A DNA stretch of 36,523 nt. Origin: Candidatus Nanohalarchaeota archaeon. GTDB lineage: Archaea; Nanohalarchaeota; Nanosalinia; Nanosalinales; Nanosalinaceae. The notes beneath the pieces are model-generated. The model worked only from the letters and a program-made list of their open reading frames with translations. It was not told the DNA's origin and ran no database searches. A program made the position numbers and the translations under genes. The stretch is from the NCBI GenBank assembly GCA_022729355.1, contig JALDAN010000005.1, positions 1-36,523 of the forward strand, given 5' to 3'. Every line of letters begins with the position of its first letter. The stretch's first letter is position 1. Positions 31,307-36,523 of this stretch are shown piece after piece.

Positions 31307-33259
31307 ATGTGCGGCATAGCAGGAGCAGAAAAACAGGAAACAGTAGAACAATTAGTGCATCACATGGAGCACAGAGGCCAGAGCTGCCACACACAGAAAG
31401 CCGGAGGCCTTTCAGTAGGACACGTTCTTCACTCCGTAGTCGGCACCGTGGAACAACCACTTGAGGGCGAAGGCCTGCTGTCAGCCAACTGCGAAATATA
31501 CAACTGGAAAGAGATAAATAATGCATATGGCTGGGAAACAGAGAACGATGCCGAAACACTTCTGAAGCTGCTTGATAGAGAAGGAGTAGAAGGCCTCGAA
31601 CAGATAGACGGAATATACGGCTTTGCATACATCAGGAACGGCGAACTTGTACTGGCACGTGATAGACTCGGCGTAAATCCTGTCTGGTACAGTGAAGAAC
31701 CCTTCGCATTTGCATCAGAGAAACAGGCACTTGAGAAAGAAGAATACGAGGCCCAGGAACTCCACCCACGACAGATACTAAAATACGATATAGAGGAAAA
31801 AGAGATAAGATTTGAGAATAGGCCTTTTTTCGAGTTAAATGAACAGGAGAAAGAGCTTGAAAAGGCCTCTGAGGAGATAAAGAACTTGATACTTGAAGCA
31901 GTTGAAAAGAGAGTTCCTGAAGGTGAAGTCGGGCTTCTTTTCTCTGGAGGCCTTGACTCCACAGTAGTGGCTGCTGCTTTACAGGAGCTTGGAAAAGATT
32001 TCACTGCGTACACAGCAGGTATACAGCACGGAAACGTTTCTGCTCCTAGAGACTTTGAGAAAGCGCAGGAAACAGCAGAGAAAATGGATTTCCCACTGGA
32101 GAGTTACGAGGCCTCTCTTGAAGACGTGGAGGATGCGTTACCGGATCTCGTTGACTGGATTTCCAGCAGTAACGTGGTGAAGATCGGTGTTGCACTGCCT
32201 TTCCATTTCTCACTGAAGCAAAGTGGAGATGAGCAAGTGGTTTTCACCGGTTTTGGTTCAGAGCAGCTTTATGCAGGCTATGCCCGTCAGCAGGGTTATC
32301 TGAATAAGGAGTGTCTCTCTGATCTGCGAGGTATCTTTCATGAAGATCTCTACAGAGATAACGTCGTAGCTTTCCGGCATGGAAGAGAATTGCGAGTGCC
32401 TTTCCTTGACGAAGATCTAGTTGAGCATGCTCTTTCCATTCCGGATGATTTGAAGAGGAATGAGGAGTATCGAAAGTATGTTTTGAGGAAGGCTGCGGAG
32501 AAACTTGGGGTTCCGGAAGATGTTGTATGGAGGAAGAAGGTTGCAGCTCAGTATGGGTCAAACTTCGATAAAGCACTGAACAGATTGACGAAGAAGAACG
32601 GATACAGCCAGAAACAGGCCTTCCTGAACAGCTACAGAGAAAAAGAGAACAAAAAACTCGTGGCACTGACTTCCGGAGGCAAAGACTCTAACGCAGCTCT
32701 TTTCCGGATGTGGAGACGGAACAACGATCTCTCCTGTCTCCTGACATTGAGATCAGAGAATGAGGCCTCCTACATGTTCGACTCCAAGAAAACAGATAAA
32801 GACCTAGAATGGCAGGCAGAGCAGCTCGATATCCCGTTGATAAAGCAGCGTACTGAAGGAGAGAAAGAGAAGGAACTAGAGGATCTCAGGGAAGGCCTTA
32901 AGAAAGCAAAGAGCCGGTACGGCGTAGAAGGTGTTGTCGCCGGTGCAATAGAATCCAGTTATCAGAGAGATAGAGTTGATAGAGTGGCGGATGAAGTTGG
33001 ATTGAAGGTTTTCACTCCTCTCTGGCAGTTCAATCAGGATCAATACATGAAATGGCTTGTAAGGAACGGTTTCGAAGTTGAGATAACTGAAGTAGCAGCC
33101 AGAGGCCTCTCAGATGACTGGAAGTCTAGAGTACTGGACGGTGACGCAGTTGAGGAGTTACTGGATCTTGCGGAAGAGTATCGTTTTCATCCAGCAGGTG
33201 AAGGCGGAGAATATGAGACACGGGTAGTCGGTTTCCCCTGCGAATTACTGGATAATTAA
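31307..33259 (+). CDS. Fused class II amidotransferase / asparagine synthetase / Dph6
   Basis: This 650-residue three-part protein has an N-terminal class II glutamine amidotransferase: MCGIAG with Cys2 as the nucleophile, EHRG, NCEIYN and the DA-E residues that bind glutamine. Then comes an AsnB-type PP-loop domain (SGGLDS at about 213, FTGFGSEQLYAGYAR, RVPFLDEDLVEHAL, then VWRKKVA). A Dph6-type diphthine-ammonia ligase domain follows (SGGKDS at about 455, GVVAGAIESSYQRDRVDRV, FTPLW, HPAGEGGEYET). All active-site motifs look intact. Standalone archaeal Dph6 is about 220 residues and uses free ammonium. Glutamine-fed amidation of diphthine on EF-2, or asparagine synthesis plus diphthamide formation, is inference. 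Confidence 0.93.
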   Translation: MCGIAGAEKQETVEQLVHHMEHRGQSCHTQKAGGLSVGHVLHSVVGTVEQPLEGEGLLSANCEIYNWKEINNAYGWETENDAETLLKLLDREGVEGLEQIDGIYGFAYIRNGELVLARDRLGVNPVWYSEEPFAFASEKQALEKEEYEAQELHPRQILKYDIEEKEIRFENRPFFELNEQEKELEKASEEIKNLILEAVEKRVPEGEVGLLFSGGLDSTVVAAALQELGKDFTAYTAGIQHGNVSAPRDFEKAQETAEKMDFPLESYEASLEDVEDALPDLVDWISSSNVVKIGVALPFHFSLKQSGDEQVVFTGFGSEQLYAGYARQQGYLNKECLSDLRGIFHEDLYRDNVVAFRHGRELRVPFLDEDLVEHALSIPDDLKRNEEYRKYVLRKAAEKLGVPEDVVWRKKVAAQYGSNFDKALNRLTKKNGYSQKQAFLNSYREKENKKLVALTSGGKDSNAALFRMWRRNNDLSCLLTLRSENEASYMFDSKKTDKDLEWQAEQLDIPLIKQRTEGEKEKELEDLREGLKKAKSRYGVEGVVAGAIESSYQRDRVDRVADEVGLKVFTPLWQFNQDQYMKWLVRNGFEVEITEVAARGLSDDWKSRVLDGDAVEELLDLAEEYRFHPAGEGGEYETRVVGFPCELLDN

Positions 33260-33262
33260 ATT

Positions 33263-33742
33263 TTAGATTAAGATAGTGATCAGGAAGCCTAAGAGAATAG
33301 CTATTGATACAAATACTTTGAAAGCGACTGATGCCACGATTCCGAATGCTGCGTAGATTCCTGCTTTCCTGCTTTTCTTTACATCGCCGGTTCTGAAGTA
33401 CTCTCTGATAAAAACTGCAACTGCCGCCGCAACAACTACTCCGACAGGCCCTCCTATGAAGAAGCCCAGGAATCCTGCTACTCCTGCAGCTACAGAGGTT
33501 TTATCCGATGCTCCACCAGCCTTTGCAGTCATACTGGAGGCAATCCAATCAAAGGCCATCGAAGTCACTCCTAGAAAAACAGTGATTGCGATGAAAACGT
33601 TGCCCGGCTCAGTGAATCCTGTGCTCCACCAGTACAGCAATACACCAGCCATGGAGACTACCACTCCTGGTAGTACAGGTATCAAGCTTCCCGCTATTCC
33701 GAGCACCATCAAAAGTATTGCTGCAATGAGAAAGTAGTCCAA
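33263..33742 (-). CDS. DUF456 membrane protein
   Basis: This 159-residue protein has the DUF456 pattern: hydrophobic helices with LVLGIAGSLIPVLPGVVVSMAGVLLYWW at the N-terminus, the glycine-rich ASDKTSVAAGVAGFLGFFIGGPVGVVVAA region, and a final hydrophobic helix after a short cytoplasmic loop. About four to five membrane spans. The family is widespread, small, and of unknown function. It is convergent with the fusion gene three bases away. Confidence 0.9.
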   Translation of the reverse strand: MDYFLIAAILLMVLGIAGSLIPVLPGVVVSMAGVLLYWWSTGFTEPGNVFIAITVFLGVTSMAFDWIASSMTAKAGGASDKTSVAAGVAGFLGFFIGGPVGVVVAAAVAVFIREYFRTGDVKKSRKAGIYAAFGIVASVAFKVFVSIAILLGFLITILI

Positions 33743-33777
33743 ATTTTTTTACCTCAGTTTGTAAGAATATGTGTAGC

Positions 33778-33938
33778 GGGTCCGGTGGGATTTGAACCCA
33801 CGACGGCCGGGTATCTTTCGACTTTGAACCGGAAATCAGTTGTCGGAAGCCATAATTGCTATGACTTGTTCCGTATCAACCGAGCACAACCAGTTGGCGT
33901 TAAAAGCCCGGTGCTCTGCCAGACTGAGCTACGGACCC
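33778..33938 (-). tRNA. tRNA-Lys (anticodon TTT) with an 88-base intron
   Basis: This 161-base gene makes a 73-base mature tRNA: acceptor GGGTCCG/CGGACCC, D stem GCTC/GAGC, anticodon stem CCGGG/CCCGG, T arm GTGGG-TTCAAAT-CCCAC. The loop is split after A37 by an intron at 33813-33900. A bulge-helix-bulge is visible: exon CTTT pairs with AAAG at the intron's 3' end, with bulges TA^A and AT^A, restoring loop CTTTTAA. No CCA is encoded. It follows the Lsm gene in the same direction with an AGGCCT hairpin between them. Confidence 0.93.
33813..33900 (-). other. tRNA-Lys intron
   Basis: At 88 bases this is long for an archaeal tRNA intron. It lacks an obvious homing endonuclease or small RNA box and is mostly unstructured to my eye. 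It contains a T-loop-like TTCAAAG without pairing stems, so it is not a second tRNA. Confidence 0.8.
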
Positions 33939-33940
33939 AT

Positions 33941-33975
33941 CAGAAGGCCTCAAGTAGAATGTTGGAGGCCTTCTG
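33941..33975 (-). repeat. 11-bp inverted repeat built from two AGGCCT copies
   Basis: CAGAAGGCCTC (33941-33951) and GAGGCCTTCTG (33965-33975) are perfectly complementary with a 13-base loop. The hairpin lies between the Lsm stop and the tRNA-Lys 5' end, both transcribed on the minus strand. It may terminate or process the Lsm transcript before the tRNA. Confidence 0.6.
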
Positions 33976-33996
33976 CAGGTTTTTGTAGTACGTTTT

Positions 33997-34236
33997 TTAC
34001 TCTGGGCTTACGAATAGTACGTTGTCTCCTCTTACGAATAGTCTTCCGTATTCTGTAGTGTTTTCTTCGCCTTTGACTGTTGCGTTCTGCAGCCAGACGT
34101 TTAGGTGTTTGTCGAAGGCCTGTAGTTCTCCTGATACAGTTGTTTCTTCTCCTCCGAACTTCTTGAGTTTGATCAGTACGTTGCCTTCTTTTGCCTTATC
34201 TAGTACGTCGAAAGGACGTTTGTTGTTGTTAGCCAT
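33997..34236 (-). CDS. lsm: Sm-like (Lsm) archaeal protein
   Basis: This 79-residue Sm-fold protein forms hexa- or heptameric RNA-binding rings. Sm1 (KRPFDVLDKAKEGNVLIKLKKF...ELQAFDKHLNVWL) and Sm2 (YGRLFVRGDNVLFVSPE, the RG-G signature) are present. Its usual partner gene rpl37e is not adjacent in this window. An ATTATATAAAT element lies about 40 bases upstream of the ATG, divergent from the S8e promoter. Confidence 0.95.
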   Translation of the reverse strand: MANNNKRPFDVLDKAKEGNVLIKLKKFGGEETTVSGELQAFDKHLNVWLQNATVKGEENTTEYGRLFVRGDNVLFVSPE

Positions 34237-34389
34237 TCAAAGCTGCACCTGTAACAGTGGATAGGCCTACCAAATTATATAAATGCTGCCGGCATCCGGT
34301 TTTTCTGAACGGTTTTTCCGGACATCTACAGAAGAAAGGCCTCTGATTTTTTCATCTGATTTAAATAATTTTGTGGCGATGTTTGAGCT
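34237..34389. promoter_or_regulatory. Divergent lsm/rps8e promoter region
   Basis: The lsm side has ATTATATAAAT at about 34274-34284. The S8e side has TTTAAATAATT at 34360-34370, about 25 bases before its ATG, so that mRNA is probably leaderless. Between them lie direct repeats CGGTTTTTC at 34297-34305 and 34310-34318 (13-base period). Two AGGCCT copies flank the region. Confidence 0.5.
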
Positions 34390-34767
34390 ATGGCTGTAAG
34401 ACATAATGGATCTCTAACTAAGAAATCCGGAGGAAGTACTCGCCCATACAGAAAGTCCAGAAAGTACGATCTAGGAACAGAGTTCACAAGCCCGGAAGTT
34501 GGAGAGGAAAAAGTTGTAACGAGAGAAACAAGAGGGAACACATCTAAAAATACTGTAAAGAGAGCTGAAGAAGTAAATCTCTCAGTTGATGGAGAAGTAA
34601 AGAAGGCAGAGATTGAATCAGTACTTGAGAATCCTGCAAACGCGAACTACGTACGCCGAAGCCTCTTAACCAAGGGCACAGTGATTCAGACATCGGAAGG
34701 AAAGGCCAGAGTCACATCAAGGCCTGGACAGGAAGGAGTAGTCAACGCAGTACTCGTAGAAGAGTAA
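34390..34767 (+). CDS. rps8e: 30S ribosomal protein S8e
   Basis: This 125-residue S8e is an archaeal/eukaryotic-specific small-subunit protein. The basic N-terminus (VRHNGSLTKKSGGSTRPYRKSRKYDLG) and the C-terminal NYVRRSLLTKGTVIQTSEGKARVTSRPGQEG block are characteristic. It starts at an ATG with no leader behind a TTTAAATAATT box and is divergent from lsm. Confidence 0.96.
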   Translation: MAVRHNGSLTKKSGGSTRPYRKSRKYDLGTEFTSPEVGEEKVVTRETRGNTSKNTVKRAEEVNLSVDGEVKKAEIESVLENPANANYVRRSLLTKGTVIQTSEGKARVTSRPGQEGVVNAVLVEE

Positions 34768-35148
34768 TTCCATTTCCCACTCATATCTTCCTAACTTTCT
34801 TCTATAGAGGCCTATAATTCATTATTTTTCCTTGTTCTAGAATGCGGCAAAAGTAAAGAAAAATAGATACGTAGGGAGTTGCCCTGTTCCACTTATCCAA
34901 GGATGCCTTTAGCGGCCGTCAGTACCTTGTTAAGAAGTCTTTCTTCCTGGAACTGGACTGGAATCTGATGTCCGGTATCGTCAAGAAAATCTGACTCAAC
35001 CATACTCTAAACCTGTCCACCAAACCTTATAAGCATTATTCGAAAACGGTGCTGACTGTTTGAAAACGTTCAGAAACGTTTATACAGGACTCTTTAATCA
35101 ATTCAGAGAATCTAAGAATAATATCTGCTGAAAACGCATTCAGAGGCC
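34768..35148. other. 380-base gap between rps8e and drg
   Basis: Besides the 36-residue frame at 34893-35003, this gap has one AGGCCT copy at each end and a palindromic CTTATAAG at 35026-35033. The right part holds short repeats: GAAAACG at 35042, 35062 and 35130 and GAAACG at 35073. No tRNA, rRNA or obvious structured RNA is seen. Confidence 0.4.
34893..35003 (-). CDS. Possible 36-residue protein
   Basis: ATG at 35001-35003 opens a 36-codon frame to a TAA at 34893-34895. It begins MVESDFLDDTGHQIPVQFQ and ends with AAKGILG. The palindromic TATA-like CTTATAAG lies 27 bases before the ATG, the spacing expected for a leaderless archaeal gene, and its acidic N-terminus suits the proteome. I recognise no family. 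It could be spurious. Confidence 0.4.
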   Translation of the reverse strand: MVESDFLDDTGHQIPVQFQEERLLNKVLTAAKGILG

Positions 35149-36225
35149 TCATATGTGCCTAAGATTGAGCTGAAGGATATCCTCATCCTGAAGTTCGTGT
35201 TCCTCTCCTACCTTCTGTTCCGGGAACTTTGAGCTTGGGCCTGTTACTCTGGCGTGTTTGAAGCGGTCTTTCATGTCGCCAGGCAGTATTTCAAGTGCAT
35301 CAGCTACTTCATCTCCCTCCCTCAAGATTAAAGGCTCTTCTTTATCCGGTTCTTCTCCTTTCTCCTTCATGTACACTCTGATAAGGCCCATCCTGTCGAA
35401 TATCATATCCTTCAAGTCGTCAAGGCCTTCCTCCTTCTCTGCGGAGATCAGTAGATCGTATTCTTCATATTCAGACTTGTCTTCGATCATATCTGCCTTG
35501 TTGACTACTTTGATACCTGGAAGATACTTTCTGTTATTCATGAGTGCGTCAATAAATCTATCAAGATCCAGATCCTCTCTGATTATGACTTCAGCGTTAC
35601 TGTATCCGTTATTGTACATCAAATCCTGAATAGTCTCCTCTTCCACATCCAAGTCGACTGTGGCTGACACGTTTATTCCACCACGATCTTTCTTCTCCAC
35701 GCGTACTTCAGGTGGTTGCTTGTTCATCCTGAGGCCTGCCTTGTAGACTTCGTTCATTATCTCCTCTTCACGCATCTCCTCCGGATCCAGAACTATCAGT
35801 ATGAGATCGGCGTTTCTGACGACCGAAAGCACCTGTGTGCCTCCTCCTCTGCCGTCAGCTGCTCCTCCTATAAGGCCTGGGACGTCAAGTATCTGTATAT
35901 TGGCTCCTTTATGTTTCAGCATCCCGGGATTTACTTCAAGAGTGGTGAATTCATAGGCTCCTGTATCCACTTCAGCGTTAGTGAGTTTGTTCAAAAGTGT
36001 GGATTTCCCTACACTTGGAAAGCCTACAAGTGCGACAGTTGCGTCTCCTCTTTTCTCTACAGCGTATCCTGAGGTGTCTCCCGTACCTTTCGCCAGTTTC
36101 TGCTTCTTCTCCTTCAGCTTCGCTATCTGGCTTTTAATCCGGCCTCTCTCCTTCTCAGTAGCCTTGTTCACCGGCGTCTTCTGGAGCTTCTCCTCCAACT
36201 CCTCAATACGATCCTCAACACCCAT
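35149..36225 (-). CDS. drg: Drg-family GTPase with TGS domain
   Basis: This 358-residue Drg/Rbg protein is an Obg-like GTPase associated with translating ribosomes. It has the N-terminal helical EERLQKTPVNKATEKERGRIKSQIAKLKEK region, P-loop GFPSVGKST, DVPGLIGGAADGRGGG (G3 with Gly-rich stretch), NKADMI (G4), SAEKEEG (G5), and a C-terminal TGS domain (IRVYMKEKGEEPDKEEPLILREGDEVADAL). A TTATAATAT promoter element lies about 33-41 bases before the ATG. A complete copy. Confidence 0.95.
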   Translation of the reverse strand: MGVEDRIEELEEKLQKTPVNKATEKERGRIKSQIAKLKEKKQKLAKGTGDTSGYAVEKRGDATVALVGFPSVGKSTLLNKLTNAEVDTGAYEFTTLEVNPGMLKHKGANIQILDVPGLIGGAADGRGGGTQVLSVVRNADLILIVLDPEEMREEEIMNEVYKAGLRMNKQPPEVRVEKKDRGGINVSATVDLDVEEETIQDLMYNNGYSNAEVIIREDLDLDRFIDALMNNRKYLPGIKVVNKADMIEDKSEYEEYDLLISAEKEEGLDDLKDMIFDRMGLIRVYMKEKGEEPDKEEPLILREGDEVADALEILPGDMKDRFKHARVTGPSSKFPEQKVGEEHELQDEDILQLNLRHI

Positions 36226-36372
36226 ACATACAGAAAACCCTGCAAACTTGAAAAAACCATATTATAACAGATAATCTAAACAATGTGGGAACAGAAGGCC
36301 TATCAGATAATCTAGCCACTATTTGCTGGAAAGTGAAATTGAATAGAAAATGAGGGATATGGAGGCCTATCT
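36226..36372. promoter_or_regulatory. Upstream region of drg with direct repeats
   Basis: The drg TATA lies at about 36258-36266 (minus strand). CAGATAATCTA occurs at 36268-36278 and again at 36304-36314, 36 bases apart; its core AGATAATCT is near-palindromic. Two AGGCCT copies are also present. The repeats may be binding sites for a regulator. Confidence 0.35.
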
Positions 36373-36523
36373 TTATTCTGTCTGCTGGATGCTTCCGTCT
36401 CTGCTGATGTTGAGCTGGATGTCATCCGCCCATTCGCGGACGTAGGCTCCTTCGATCTCTACCTTGGCTCCTTCTTCTATTGCATCGATTTCTTCTTCCC
36501 ATAGTGTGAGATCTACTCTCCCT
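36373..36523 (-). CDS. Partial CDS, C-terminus of an RPA-like OB-fold protein
   Basis: The frame enters from the right edge and stops at TAA 36373-36375. The 50 visible residues read GRVDLTLWEEEIDAIEEGAK followed by VEIEGAYVREWADDIQLNIS and a short acidic tail. The 'GxxDLTLW' and 'V.I.GAYV.EW...IQL.' spacing is that of the last strands of an OB fold in archaeal RPA/SSB proteins, which bind single-stranded DNA. The start and the rest of the domain lie beyond the window. Confidence 0.65.
   Translation of the reverse strand, partial: GRVDLTLWEEEIDAIEEGAKVEIEGAYVREWADDIQLNISRDGSIQQTE

Larger units (their letters stand above)
1..36523. repeat. Highly iterated palindrome AGGCCT (about 135-140 copies)
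   Basis: The hexamer appears about once per 265 bases throughout the window, against 7-9 copies expected by chance at this length and base composition. It occurs in all reading frames of genes on both strands and in intergenic DNA, often near stop codons. Other NGGCCN palindromes (TGGCCA, CGGCCG, GGGCCC) occur only a few times. The count was made by eye and may be off by a few. Confidence 0.9.

Noticed and set aside
31429-32013. A 194-codon minus-strand frame in the fusion gene
   Set aside because: Ser/Phe-rich antisense artefact opposite intact amidotransferase and AsnS motifs.
33813-33900. TTCAAAG in the tRNA-Lys intron as a second nested tRNA
   Set aside because: The flanking bases do not form a T stem and no acceptor or anticodon arm can be drawn.
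35042-35136. A short CRISPR-like array from the GAAAACG repeats
   Set aside because: The repeats are only 6-7 bases, unevenly spaced, with no cas genes.

Overview
The window is one contiguous, gene-dense archaeal chromosome segment. The RNA polymerase is encoded as split subunits (H, B'', B', A', A''), next to archaeal NusA-KH, S12, S7 and EF-2. It also has S8e, an Sm-like protein, a Drg GTPase, isopentenyl phosphate kinase, NucS, and two tRNAs with bulge-helix-bulge introns. The proteins are very acidic, there are Tat signal peptides, and GC is moderate. Together these suggest a salt-in halophile, most likely a nanohaloarchaeon-like lineage (inference from gene content and composition, not a database result). 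Many genes have a TATA box about 25-30 bases from the start codon and little or no leader.

Layout. 1-300: start of a possible integrase gene beside an intron-containing tRNA-Thr. 360-4414: a class I LysRS-like protein without an anticodon-binding domain, isopentenyl phosphate kinase, zinc-ribbon and small acidic proteins. 4510-5951: the oapA-oapB-oapC cluster, with a structured intergenic region at 5952-6133. 6134-7867: Nudix hydrolase, glutaredoxin-like protein, an unknown protein and a possible PD-(D/E)XK protein. 7940-13255: a copper/metal-handling island (CopA ATPase, Cys-rich anchored proteins, a DUF411 protein, a His-rich membrane peptide, and a PadR-type regulator with a Cys-rich metal-binding tail). 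13315-20872: tRNA-Ile, EF-2, TatC, TatA, a Tat substrate, S7, S12, a UbiB-family kinase and NusA. 20965-28170: rpoA2, rpoA1, rpoB1, rpoB2, rpoH. 28287-33742: RadC-like protein, unknowns, NucS, a Tat-exported protein, a three-domain fusion of a class II amidotransferase, an asparagine synthetase domain and a Dph6-type diphthine-ammonia ligase, and a DUF456 protein. 33778-36523: tRNA-Lys with an 88-base intron, Lsm, S8e, a possible 36-residue protein, Drg, and the end of an RPA-like OB-fold gene.

The two strongest unexplained signals are these. First, the palindrome AGGCCT is extremely over-represented, about 135-140 copies counted by eye in 36.5 kb against roughly 7-9 expected. It lies in coding frames on both strands and in intergenic DNA, and pairs of copies build hairpins at gene ends. 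Second, the amidotransferase/AsnS/Dph6 fusion lies in the same window as EF-2, the only known diphthamide substrate, and suggests a glutamine-fed diphthamide amidation enzyme. Further oddities are loss of zinc-ligand cysteines in RNA polymerase A' and B', a RadC without its JAMM aspartate, inverted repeats beside oapA that could mark a replication origin or an operator, and palindromic or direct-repeat operators in the metal island.
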